Positions 1 through 7,629 of a stretch of 64,000 bases of DNA are shown here, piece after piece; position 1 is the stretch's first letter; each line of letters starts with the position of its first letter. The notes under the pieces were generated by a model. That model searched no databases. It was given only the letters and a program-made list of their open reading frames with translations, and was not told the origin of the DNA. Source of the DNA: Pantoea cypripedii (GTDB taxonomy: Bacteria; Pseudomonadota; Gammaproteobacteria; Enterobacterales; Enterobacteriaceae); NCBI RefSeq assembly GCF_002095535.1, contig NZ_MLJI01000003.1:529478-593477 (forward strand), in the 5' to 3' direction. The translations under genes and the position numbers were made by a program.

Positions 1-519
1 ATTCAGGGCAAAACCACCCTGCGGCGTTTCAATCTGGGTATCAGCGCGACAGGGCAACAATGACAGCGCCTGTTGCCAGCGGGCAAAATCTACTGGCTGC
101 CGGGGTTGTGGTGCACGAATCAGCAGATCCAAATCACTATCCCGATGTAATACCGGCAACGCGGTAGCCAGTGCGAAGCCGGTACTGCCGGTAACGCCCC
201 ATTCCCACGGCCAGGGCTGCTGGCGCAACATCACCAGCGCCTGCACCGTCGGATGGTCATTTAACTTCGCCGGGACCACCAGCATTTCTGGTGAGATGAT
301 GTGCATCACATCATGCGGGGCGACCCAGGCCGCAGCCCGCTGATGGCGTGCCTGACCGCGCACGCCAACCGGGATCAACCCGTCCTTCATCACATCACGC
401 CGCACCACCACCGGTTGCTGATGGTTCCACAGTTCCGCCACCCAGGGTTCTGTTACCCCAAGTAGCGCTGCATCATGGCGCAGCCAGAGGAGGTCATGTG
501 GACGTGCGGCGAAGTTCAT
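1..519 (-). CDS. mdcG: Malonate decarboxylase holo-ACP synthase MdcG, C-terminus cut by window edge
   Basis: The visible 173 codons run in frame to base 1, so the gene continues to the left of the window. MdcG is the phosphoribosyl-dephospho-CoA transferase that attaches the 2'-(5''-triphosphoribosyl)-3'-dephospho-CoA prosthetic group to the acyl carrier subunit MdcC. A Gly-Ser-Thr-Gly motif followed about ten residues later by an Asp-Ser-Asp-Leu-Asp nucleotidyltransferase signature supports this, as does its place as the last visible gene of the mdc operon, two bases after mdcF. In the Klebsiella gene order mdcH would follow on the left. The start ATG at 519 follows directly on mdcF, which suggests translational coupling. 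Confidence 0.9.
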   Translation of the reverse strand, partial: MNFAARPHDLLWLRHDAALLGVTEPWVAELWNHQQPVVVRRDVMKDGLIPVGVRGQARHQRAAAWVAPHDVMHIISPEMLVVPAKLNDHPTVQALVMLRQQPWPWEWGVTGSTGFALATALPVLHRDSDLDLLIRAPQPRQPVDFARWQQALSLLPCRADTQIETPQGGFALN

Positions 520-521
520 TT

Positions 522-1481
522 TCAGATTCCTGCGGTTAAAGAGATAAACAGCGGCAGCGACAGAATCGACAGCAGCGAGCTAAGCAACAGCACCGCTTCC
601 GCATCCGGCGACTGCACGCCAAAACGGTTGCCAAATACCACGCCAAAGAAACCGGCGGAAAGCGCAATCATCAGAATCGCAGTGACCGCGACGGTGCCGT
701 GTAGACCAAAGGCCAGCACAATTCCCCAGGCTATCGCCGGTTGAATCAGCAACTTCGTGACGGTGGAGCTGATCACCATGGTGTTGATTTTCAGTTTACG
801 CGCCGAGAGGATCACCCCGGTCAGGAACAAGGCAGCAGCGGTGGCTGACAGGCCCAGCGGCTTAATCGACGCCAGCAGCAGGTCAGGCATTTTCACACCA
901 AATGCTGACAGCACCACACCCAGCAACGGTCCCCAGACAATCGGTTTTTTCACTGAACGCCACATCAGTACCGGCAGCATAGCCAGCGTTGAACGTTGTG
1001 TTTCACCGGCAGCACGCGCTTTCTCACGTTCGAGGATCAGCAGACAGAACGGCGTCATCAGCACGGATCCACAGGCGATGGAAACCGCCACCGATAGCGA
1101 AGTCGTAGAACCTTCGCCCACTACGCTGCCGAGAATCGGCAATCCGAGCGCGGCATAGTTGGGCAGCGCGACGGTCAGCGTCAGTACGGCCGCATCCTGC
1201 GGAGACTTTTTAAACACGCCAACCGCAATGAAATACAGCGCCGCATAGGCAATCCACATTGCCAGGGTCAGCACCACAATCAACGGCATCTGCGCAACGA
1301 TACCACTCCAGGGAGTTTGCACCGTGGCACTGAACAGCGCCGCCGGTAAGGCAAAATCCATCACAAAAATATTGAGTAACGAGACGTTCTTGTTATCGAC
1401 CATCCCGGCTTTGCCAGCCCAGAAACCCAACAGCATGATGACAAAAATGGGTGCAAGGGCATGAAGAATCACGTAAGTCAT
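522..1481 (-). CDS. mdcF: Malonate transporter of the auxin efflux carrier (AEC) family
   Basis: This 319-residue, highly hydrophobic protein has about ten membrane segments and the overall pattern of AEC permeases, with a five-helix half at each end and a charged stretch near residues 150-180. In the mdc operons of Klebsiella and relatives the AEC gene between mdcE and mdcG is mdcF, the proposed malonate importer. The position here is the same. It is the only membrane protein in the visible operon. The gap to mdcE is 131 bases and holds a hairpin, the largest gap inside the operon, so expression may be tuned separately. Malonate as substrate is inferred from context. Confidence 0.85.
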   Translation of the reverse strand: MTYVILHALAPIFVIMLLGFWAGKAGMVDNKNVSLLNIFVMDFALPAALFSATVQTPWSGIVAQMPLIVVLTLAMWIAYAALYFIAVGVFKKSPQDAAVLTLTVALPNYAALGLPILGSVVGEGSTTSLSVAVSIACGSVLMTPFCLLILEREKARAAGETQRSTLAMLPVLMWRSVKKPIVWGPLLGVVLSAFGVKMPDLLLASIKPLGLSATAAALFLTGVILSARKLKINTMVISSTVTKLLIQPAIAWGIVLAFGLHGTVAVTAILMIALSAGFFGVVFGNRFGVQSPDAEAVLLLSSLLSILSLPLFISLTAGI

Positions 1482-1547
1482 AAATCACCTGTTATTAGAA
1501 GAGTGAATACTGACGCGATGGTGTTCATTTAACAGATGCTTCAGGTC

Positions 1548-1572
1548 ACCGGGCGTGGATTACACACCCGGT
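1548..1572. terminator. Intercistronic hairpin between mdcE and mdcF
   Basis: Arms 1548-1557 (ACCGGGCGTG) and 1563-1572 (CACACCCGGT) pair at nine of ten positions around a five-base loop, in the only long gap inside the mdc operon. In the direction of transcription no U-run follows, so it may be an mRNA stabiliser or partial attenuator rather than a true terminator. A second short CCTG/CAGG pairing lies beside it at about 1573-1592. Confidence 0.5.
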
Positions 1573-1612
1573 CCTGTCGCTATCCGGCAGGTAAGTCTTT
1601 TTTTATTTTTTA

Positions 1613-2401
1613 TTACCAGGCGGCGCGCATACGTTCGCGTACCTGCGCTGAAGCCTGACGATTGGCGGCTACCTCACCGGAACCACGGCGTGGATCACGG
1701 CGTGCATCCTCAATCGCGGCGGCCAGGGTGTCGCGCACCCGCTGGAGGTCACTCGCGCTCGGTGCATCCGGGTCGGCAATGTTCAGCAGAGAAGAAAGCA
1801 GGCCCAGGGTGGCGTAATTGCTGATGTCGTAGGCCATCGGCGGCACGGTCGCCGCCAGTTTTTCCAGCGCTTCGACGGTACGCAGCGTGATACGGGCGGC
1901 AGATTCTTTACCCATCGCATGCACCAACACACCGGCATCATTGAAGGCAATCAGACGATTGGCCTGATACCCGTGCGCCAGAAACGCCCCGGACATTGCC
2001 TTACCGACGATCAACCCGATGACCGGGTGTCCGGCCAGACGGGCCTGGGCATAGGCACCTGCCGCACCCGCCAGCGCCTGGTGGATACCAAAGGCTTCTT
2101 CACGGCGGCCATACGCCTGGCTGGGAACATCAATCACCGCGACAATCGGGCGTTTGGTCGGCTTGTCGGCATCGGCGGCGATGGTCTGATGCACCACTTT
2201 CGCCAGCGTCCAGCCTTCCAGTAGCCCTACCTCGCCTTTGGCGGCGCGCGGGTAACGATTGTGCGCATCCGGGATCACGGCGATATAACGGACACCGTCA
2301 GCATCAGCTGCCAGCACCGATGGGCACAGGCCCGACATTCTTTCTGCTCCGGCAGTCAGCTGGTTAAACCACAGTTCACCACGGCTGTTCATTGCGCTCA
2401 T
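1613..2401 (-). CDS. mdcE: Malonate decarboxylase gamma subunit MdcE
   Basis: The 262-residue product is the gamma (co-decarboxylase) subunit, of the carboxyltransferase-like crotonase fold. Together with MdcD it decarboxylates malonyl-S-MdcC to acetyl-S-MdcC. Its central Ser-Gly-Ala-Phe-Leu-Ala-His-Gly stretch and the upstream Ala-Tyr-Gly-Arg-Arg-Glu-Glu segment fit the family. It overlaps mdcD by four bases (ATGA at 2398-2401), which shows translational coupling and fixes the start. Function is assigned from family and operon order; length is normal. Confidence 0.92.
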   Translation of the reverse strand: MSAMNSRGELWFNQLTAGAERMSGLCPSVLAADADGVRYIAVIPDAHNRYPRAAKGEVGLLEGWTLAKVVHQTIAADADKPTKRPIVAVIDVPSQAYGRREEAFGIHQALAGAAGAYAQARLAGHPVIGLIVGKAMSGAFLAHGYQANRLIAFNDAGVLVHAMGKESAARITLRTVEALEKLAATVPPMAYDISNYATLGLLSSLLNIADPDAPSASDLQRVRDTLAAAIEDARRDPRRGSGEVAANRQASAQVRERMRAAW

Positions 2402-3234
2402 TTGTTCACCTCCGGTGCAAAGACCTGTTGAATCACGGCCGTACTGGCCTGCTGCTGCGTATCAAAGCGGGATAAACGATCCAGATAGAAGGCATAGTTG
2501 TCGCTACGATGCTGCGCCGGTACGCCCTGCGCGATCGCCGTATCCACCGCAGCCTGCACCGCATTGACGCCATCACCCACCAGCGCCTCCACCAATCCGC
2601 TTTGATAGCGGATTTCACCGCCGGTCATGCTCCAGATAAACGGACGGTCGCGCGAGTCGTACTCTTCAATCCCGGCCTCCTGCTCGATAACCTGCGGACC
2701 GTTCAGACCCAGACGTGCTTCGCGGGTGACGATCAAATAGCTGCACAACGCTGCGGCAATCGACATACCGCCAAAACAACCCACCGTACCGGCAACGATG
2801 CCGATCACCGGGGTGTAACGCCGCAGGTCAACGATGGCGGCATGGATATCGGCAATCGCTGCCAGGCCAAGGTTGGCTTCCTGCAAACGCACGCCGCCGG
2901 TTTCGAGGCATAGAATTGCCTGCGTCGGAATGCCTTTACGGTTGTCTTCGGCAGCCAGTTCCAGTGCCGCGGCCATTTTAGCCCCGGACACTTCGCCCAT
3001 GCTGCCGCCCTGGAAAGTGCCTTCGATAGCCACCACCACGGTAGGTTTACCGTTGCGGGTGCCTTTCATCACCACCATGCCATCATCGGCCTGCGGGACA
3101 ATGCCCTGCTTTTCCAGCCACGGCGACATCACACGCTCGAAGGGATCGAGCAACTCGCGGGTGCTGCCTGCGTCGAGTAACGCCAGCGCCCGTTGCCGCG
3201 CCCGTAACTCAATAAAACTGCTGTCGTTACGCAT
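2398..3234 (-). CDS. mdcD: Malonate decarboxylase beta subunit MdcD
   Basis: This 278-residue beta subunit carries the carboxyltransferase-type decarboxylase fold and acts as a complex with MdcE on malonyl-S-ACP. The open frame extends further upstream to 3300, but those 22 codons lie inside mdcC and have no ribosome site. The ATG at 3234, giving an N-terminus Met-Arg-Asn-Asp-Ser, fits the family and overlaps the mdcC stop by eight bases. Glycine-rich stretches such as Gly-Thr-Val-Gly-Cys-Phe-Gly-Gly-Met-Ser are typical oxyanion-hole loops of this fold. Confidence 0.92.
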   Translation of the reverse strand: MRNDSSFIELRARQRALALLDAGSTRELLDPFERVMSPWLEKQGIVPQADDGMVVMKGTRNGKPTVVVAIEGTFQGGSMGEVSGAKMAAALELAAEDNRKGIPTQAILCLETGGVRLQEANLGLAAIADIHAAIVDLRRYTPVIGIVAGTVGCFGGMSIAAALCSYLIVTREARLGLNGPQVIEQEAGIEEYDSRDRPFIWSMTGGEIRYQSGLVEALVGDGVNAVQAAVDTAIAQGVPAQHRSDNYAFYLDRLSRFDTQQQASTAVIQQVFAPEVNK

Positions 3235-3526
3235 GAGCGACCTCCTCAAACACCTGTTCAATACGGATACGTGCGACACCCGGTGTAGCGCCAAAGTCAT
3301 GAATCACCAGCTGGCCCGCAGGCAAATCAGTGAGCTGCGCCAGGCGGTTAAACAGCGCTTCCCAGCGCGCCTGACTGTTGTTTACCGATGTGGTGATCGC
3401 AATATTCAGGACGTTTTTATCGTCAGCCGTAAACAGCACTTCCATATCACCCGATCCCACAACCCCCGCCAGCGCCTTACCGCTGAGCGTGCGGCTGGAC
3501 GGGTATGACAACGTTATGTGTTCCAT
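3227..3526 (-). CDS. mdcC: Malonate decarboxylase acyl carrier protein MdcC (delta subunit)
   Basis: This 99-residue acyl carrier protein is the central shuttle of malonate decarboxylase. The prosthetic-group serine in the Klebsiella protein is Ser25 within a Val-Gly-Ser-Gly-Asp motif; here Val23-Gly24-Ser25-Gly26-Asp27 is intact. The group is made by MdcB and loaded by MdcG, both in the same operon. It is unrelated to ordinary fatty-acid ACP. The gene lies 9 bases after mdcB and overlaps mdcD by 8 bases. Confidence 0.94.
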   Translation of the reverse strand: MEHITLSYPSSRTLSGKALAGVVGSGDMEVLFTADDKNVLNIAITTSVNNSQARWEALFNRLAQLTDLPAGQLVIHDFGATPGVARIRIEQVFEEVAHA

Positions 3527-3535
3527 AGCTACCTC

Positions 3536-4402
3536 TTATTCATTGAGTGGCAATGCGTGAGCGCCCGTGATCCGGTCAAGAAACAAGGTGGCGGCCAGTA
3601 AATCGGCGGCCCCGCCCGGTGAGGCGTTGAACCCCAGCATCGCGTTATCCAGTTTTTCCAGCGCCCTGCGCCCTGCCGGTTGCGCATAACCCCCGGCGGC
3701 CAGGACCTGACGCGCGCCGTTCTGCAGAGCGCGCAGCGCTGGCAACCCGGCCCGATGCAATACGCAGGTATCGGTCAGAGAAGTCAGAATGGCCATCAGC
3801 GCATCAATGCGCGCCGCCGTTTCATCGGCCCCGTTACGTCGGCTGGCCTGCAACTGCGGCAGCGCCAGTCGGGTGATATGGGGAAAGCCCTGCTGCGCTT
3901 CTTCGCGCGCACCGGGAACCCGGAAGCGATGCACCACCCGTAAGCCTTTGCTGAAGGTTTTTGGCGCGGCGCGATCCGGCAAGGTTGCCAGCTGAGCGGC
4001 CAGTTCACAGATGCGCTGAGGGTTGCCCGCCCCTGCCTGCATGGCGCAGGCACTGACCAGCAATCCCAGCGCCCAGATGGCACCCCGATGCGTATTCACC
4101 CCGGCGGTCGCCATCATCATGTGTCTCTCACCTTCACGCCCCAGTTGCCCGATGGTTTCCCGCAGAGCGATATCCGCCGGACGTTGCCAGCTTTGCTGCG
4201 CCAGCGCGTAGAAAGTCGGAGTCAGGCTGCGGGCGGATTGCTCCATCAATGCCAGCGTGAGATCGTGATGTGCACCGCTACCGCGACGATCAACCAGCCC
4301 AGGCTTGGGCGTGAGGTTCACTTCTTCAATCAGGCAATCGGTCGCCACCTGCGCCAGCCATTGCAGACGATGTTCAACCGGTGTGGGTGAGAGTCGTTTC
4401 AT
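3536..4402 (-). CDS. mdcB: Triphosphoribosyl-dephospho-CoA synthase MdcB
   Basis: The 288-residue product belongs to the CitG/MdcB family, which makes 2'-(5''-triphosphoribosyl)-3'-dephospho-CoA from ATP and dephospho-CoA. The diagnostic Glu-Val-Asn-Leu-Thr-Pro-Lys-Pro-Gly-Leu-Val-Asp-Arg stretch near residues 25-38 and the Gly-Val-Asn-Thr-His-Arg-Gly motif around residue 100 are both present. It overlaps mdcA at position 4402 by a single base, so the two are translated together. MdcB rather than citrate-lyase CitG is chosen because of the operon. Confidence 0.93.
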   Translation of the reverse strand: MKRLSPTPVEHRLQWLAQVATDCLIEEVNLTPKPGLVDRRGSGAHHDLTLALMEQSARSLTPTFYALAQQSWQRPADIALRETIGQLGREGERHMMMATAGVNTHRGAIWALGLLVSACAMQAGAGNPQRICELAAQLATLPDRAAPKTFSKGLRVVHRFRVPGAREEAQQGFPHITRLALPQLQASRRNGADETAARIDALMAILTSLTDTCVLHRAGLPALRALQNGARQVLAAGGYAQPAGRRALEKLDNAMLGFNASPGGAADLLAATLFLDRITGAHALPLNE

Positions 4403-6057
4403 TACCAGCTCCGGAATTTAGCGGGCGGGTTATAAAGGCCATCTGACCATTCAACCAGGTCAGCAACGCTACCCGCCGCCAGCAGGGAACGGGTGGCATC
4501 CGAACGGCGAATACCGATGTCTTCCGGGAACACCACTTTGCCGCTGCGACGCAGTTCGGTAACGCGTTTCGCATCCACACCCAGGCCGATATCGGTGATA
4601 CCCGCCACCGCCGCCACCATCGCCCGACGTTCTTCAAGGCTGGTGGCGCGATACAGGTAAGCGATACCCTCTTCCGTCAGCACATGGGTGACGTCATCGC
4701 CATAGATCATCACCGGAGCCAGCGGCATACCGGCACTCTTCGCCACCTCAACCGCATCCAGTTTTTCTACAAAGGTCGGTTTCACCCCGGCCTGGAAGGT
4801 TTCTACCATCTGCACCACCAGCTTACGACCACGCTGGAGCGGATCTGGCTCGTTGATCATCGCCAGCCATGCCGGTGTGGCGTGACGACGGCCATGTGGA
4901 TCGTGGCCCATGTTAGGTGCGCCACCAAAGCCCGCGAGACGGCCACGGGTAACGGTGGAGGAGTTACCTGAACCATCCACCTGCAAGGTGGAACCAATAA
5001 ACATATCGACCGCGTACTGCCCGGCAAGCTGGCACATGGCACGGTTGGAACGCATGGAACCGTCAGCACCGGTGAAGAAAATATCGGGACGCGCACGGAT
5101 GTACTCTTCCATCCCCAGTTCACCACCGAAGCAGTGCACACTTTCCACCCAGCCACTTTCGATAGCGGGAATCAGCGTGGGGTGCGGGTTGAGGGTCCAG
5201 TGTTTACAGATTTTGCCTTTCAGGCCGAGTTGTTCGCCGTAGGTTGGCAGCAGTAGCTCAATCGCCGCCGTGTTGAAACCGATACCGTGGTTAAGTGACT
5301 GCACCTGATGCTCGGCGTAGATGCCCTTGATGGCCATCATCGCCATCAGGATATGTTCCTGTTTAATCAGCCGTGGGTCGCGGGTAAACAACGGTTCGAT
5401 AAAGAAAGGCTTGTCTGCCACCACCACGTAGTCAATCCACGAACCGGGTATATCAACGCGTGGCAGATCGCATTCGTCATCCACCAGTTCATTCACCTGA
5501 GCAATGACGATGCCATCGTGGAAGGCGGCGGCTTCCACCAGCGCCGGGGTATCTTCGGTGCTGGGGCCGGTGTACAGGTTGCCTTTGCGGTCAGCTTTGT
5601 AACCGGCAATCAGCGCGACGTTGGGCGCTAAATCGACATACAGACGCGAGTACAACTCTATATAGGTATGAATGGCACCGATTTCGAGAATGTTATCTTC
5701 CAGCAACTGGGAGATACGTAAGCTTTGCGTACCGGCAAAGGAGAAATCGAGTTTACGGGCGATGCCCTTTTCAAAAATATCCAGGTGCTCACTGCGACCA
5801 ACACTCGGCATGATCATATGCAGATTGTTGACCTTAGCGGGATTGACCTGCGCCAGCATGCGGGAGAGGAAATCGGCCTGTTTCTGGTTATTCCCCTCCA
5901 GCACCACCCGGTCACCTGATGAAATCAGCCGTTCAAGCATTTCTACCAGTTGATCGCCCGGAAGCACTTTGCCCGCTACCGGTACGGATGCCAGTCTCCG
6001 CTGTTTTTCGATGCGCCGCGTATTCCAGACACGTGGCGTATTCTGTCCTGATGACAT
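4402..6057 (-). CDS. mdcA: Malonate decarboxylase alpha subunit MdcA
   Basis: At 551 residues this is the acetyl-S-ACP:malonate ACP-transferase, which exchanges malonate for acetate on MdcC so that the decarboxylation cycle can continue. It shows the CoA-transferase-like organisation of the family and has the expected length. A strong AGGAGG ribosome site lies just upstream of the ATG at 6057. It is the first gene of the operon, and the promoter must lie in the 450-base gap shared with the divergent MerR-like gene, where an FNR-like box is visible. Confidence 0.94.
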   Translation of the reverse strand: MSSGQNTPRVWNTRRIEKQRRLASVPVAGKVLPGDQLVEMLERLISSGDRVVLEGNNQKQADFLSRMLAQVNPAKVNNLHMIMPSVGRSEHLDIFEKGIARKLDFSFAGTQSLRISQLLEDNILEIGAIHTYIELYSRLYVDLAPNVALIAGYKADRKGNLYTGPSTEDTPALVEAAAFHDGIVIAQVNELVDDECDLPRVDIPGSWIDYVVVADKPFFIEPLFTRDPRLIKQEHILMAMMAIKGIYAEHQVQSLNHGIGFNTAAIELLLPTYGEQLGLKGKICKHWTLNPHPTLIPAIESGWVESVHCFGGELGMEEYIRARPDIFFTGADGSMRSNRAMCQLAGQYAVDMFIGSTLQVDGSGNSSTVTRGRLAGFGGAPNMGHDPHGRRHATPAWLAMINEPDPLQRGRKLVVQMVETFQAGVKPTFVEKLDAVEVAKSAGMPLAPVMIYGDDVTHVLTEEGIAYLYRATSLEERRAMVAAVAGITDIGLGVDAKRVTELRRSGKVVFPEDIGIRRSDATRSLLAAGSVADLVEWSDGLYNPPAKFRSW

Positions 6058-6189
6058 GACTAACCTCCTGAATTAGCGAATCTCAATGATTGCTGCAACT
6101 GGATTGAGTCTGGTCTTCAGGCCGGATTTCATCAATCAAGCCTGGGAGCAAATCGTTAGCCTGAGAGTAATGATTGAATGTTAAAAAGT

Positions 6190-6203
6190 TTGATGTGGGT
6201 CAA
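6190..6203 (-). promoter_or_regulatory. FNR-like box upstream of mdcA
   Basis: The plus strand reads TTGAT, four bases, GTCAA; on the mdc strand this is TTGAC-N4-ATCAA. It differs from the FNR consensus TTGAT-N4-ATCAA at one position and lies about 135 bases before the mdcA start. Binding is an inference from the motif alone. Confidence 0.4.
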
Positions 6204-6419
6204 GGACGCGGACATTTTTACTCACTCCGTAACGGCGCAATTTATTGCGCGTCTTTTGGCAATGTCGAAAATAAAACAGCACGATTAATCACGCCGCGAC
6301 GAATTTGTGCCAGTTATTAAGCGAAGCGCTATATTTAATTTTTACAATTACTCACAGCTCCAATAATTAATTGTGTCCAAAAATTTTCAGCAGAAATATA
6401 TTACCTCTTAATAGGTATT

Positions 6420-6433
6420 ATGATCGCGATCAA
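6420..6433 (+). promoter_or_regulatory. Perfect palindrome upstream of the MerR-like gene
   Basis: TGATCGCGATCA (6421-6432) is a perfect 12-base palindrome. Its TGAT-N4-ATCA layout again resembles FNR/CRP-type half sites. It lies about 75 bases before the start of the MerR-like gene, a plausible operator position. Confidence 0.35.
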
Positions 6434-6508
6434 TCCACCAATAAATTATCAAAGCATGATAGAGGCGTGTTGATGTTCTGTTTATAGTTTTCCCGGAGAG
6501 TACGTAAT

Positions 6509-7102
6509 ATGCGATATACAACAGATGAAGTGTGCCGACTAACCCATCTCTGCCCTGAGATTTTACGTAACTGGCATAGAAATAACCTGATTAAAATAGA
6601 TTTAACACAACAGGTTAGTGATGCCTGTCTTAATGATATCCGTGTAATTAAAGCACTGACATCATCTGGCGATACGCTGGAAGAAATTCAACAACTTCTC
6701 AATGATTCATGGCGTTACCGCCCCAGCGGTTGGCCGATCAGGCAGAGAGAACTGCGGGCATTAATAGACAATCATAGCCGCTTCGCTATTAATGCCCACC
6801 TGAGAAAACTGACCAGGACTTATTGTTTTTATGACTTAACAAAATATTTGTTTATCCCGTTGATTCATCAACCTGCTTCTGCAATAAATCATCTGGAGAA
6901 CCACCAATTTGCTGTCGCAACGATCAGAGAGTTGGCCTGTATTACCCAATACCCCTGTACAGTCCAGAAAAGATTGAAATCCTTACAGCAACCGGCATTT
7001 TCATTTCACGGTAGCCTGGGATTAAAAACGAATGAGTTTAATTCTCACCGGGTTAATAATCCTGGCACAGTTAATCGTGTGACTACTGTTTTACCGGGCT
7101 AA
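6509..7102 (+). CDS. MerR-like helix-turn-helix regulator of unknown target
   Basis: The 197-residue product begins with a MerR-type winged-helix segment (residues 1-65): Tyr-Thr-Thr-Asp-Glu-Val-Cys-Arg-Leu-Thr, then a recognition helix ending Arg-Asn-Trp-His-Arg-Asn-Asn, then the usual second part ending Thr-Leu-Glu-Glu-Ile-Gln-Gln-Leu-Leu. The C-terminal 130 residues do not match an effector domain I know; no cobalamin or metal motif is visible. The gene is noticeably AT-richer than its neighbours, suggesting transfer. A GGAGAG ribosome site precedes the ATG. It is divergent from mdcA, so it could regulate malonate use, but Klebsiella mdc operons are controlled by LysR-type MdcR, so the link is unproven. 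Confidence 0.65.
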   Translation: MRYTTDEVCRLTHLCPEILRNWHRNNLIKIDLTQQVSDACLNDIRVIKALTSSGDTLEEIQQLLNDSWRYRPSGWPIRQRELRALIDNHSRFAINAHLRKLTRTYCFYDLTKYLFIPLIHQPASAINHLENHQFAVATIRELACITQYPCTVQKRLKSLQQPAFSFHGSLGLKTNEFNSHRVNNPGTVNRVTTVLPG

Positions 7103-7123
7103 GGGCATGATATTTAGCCAAAG

Positions 7124-7147
7124 AAGGAGGTTCCGCAGAACCTCCTT
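7124..7147. terminator. Bidirectional terminator between convergent genes
   Basis: Perfect ten-base arms AAGGAGGTTC (7124-7133) and GAACCTCCTT (7138-7147) close on a four-base loop between the MerR-like gene and the convergent deaminase gene. T-rich sequence follows on the plus strand. Confidence 0.8.
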
Positions 7148-7152
7148 GTCAT

Positions 7153-7629
7153 TTATCTTTTCTGCCAGAATGATTGTTGTAAACCAAAGATTTCGGCTTC
7201 CAGCGCCGGGATCGGCCCAATAAGGCGTATATCTTTCTGCCCATGCGCAAAAACTTCACTCGCTGCCAGGCTCATGGTTGGGTTTTCTTCATGGCTGCCA
7301 GTGCATTCCAGCAAGCGCGCTTCGCTCATGCCGTACACCACCCGCCCGATGTTCGCCCAATAGAGGGTCCCGGCACACATACAGCAGGGTTCGACTGCGG
7401 TATAAAGCGTGCATTGCCACAAATACTCCGGAGAAAAATTTGTCGCCGCGTTACGCGCCAGGGTCGATTCCGCATGGTTCACGCTATCGATATTGCATTG
7501 TGTCAGCAGCACGGTTTTATTGTCTGGCGCCACCAGTACCGCACCAAACGGGTGTTTTCCCAGCGCAATCGCACGTCTGCCCACCTCATTGGATAAGCGG
7601 ATAAATTCAATATCATAATCATTAAGCAT
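7153..7629 (-). CDS. Nucleobase deaminase of the cytidine-deaminase fold (guanine-deaminase-like)
   Basis: The 158-residue enzyme has the zinc-site signature of small deaminases: His52-Ala53-Glu54 and Pro81-Cys82-x-x-Cys85. The family includes guanine deaminase GuaD, cytosine deaminase and tRNA adenosine deaminase. The middle Glu-Pro-Cys-Cys-Met-Cys-Ala-Gly and the lack of a tRNA-type C-terminus favour a free-base deaminase. It overlaps the NCS2 permease gene by eight bases, so the pair probably imports and deaminates one purine-type base. Which base cannot be read from the sequence. Confidence 0.8.
   Translation of the reverse strand: MLNDYDIEFIRLSNEVGRRAIALGKHPFGAVLVAPDNKTVLLTQCNIDSVNHAESTLARNAATNFSPEYLWQCTLYTAVEPCCMCAGTLYWANIGRVVYGMSEARLLECTGSHEENPTMSLAASEVFAHGQKDIRLIGPIPALEAEIFGLQQSFWQKR

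Larger units (their letters stand above)
6058..6508. promoter_or_regulatory. AT-rich divergent promoter region between mdcA and the MerR-like gene
   Basis: I see no coding region here. It should hold the mdc promoter on the minus strand and that of the MerR-like gene on the plus strand. Base composition turns clearly AT-rich from about 6250, matching the gene to its right rather than the GC-richer mdc operon. Two palindromes with four-base spacers are annotated separately. Confidence 0.6.
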
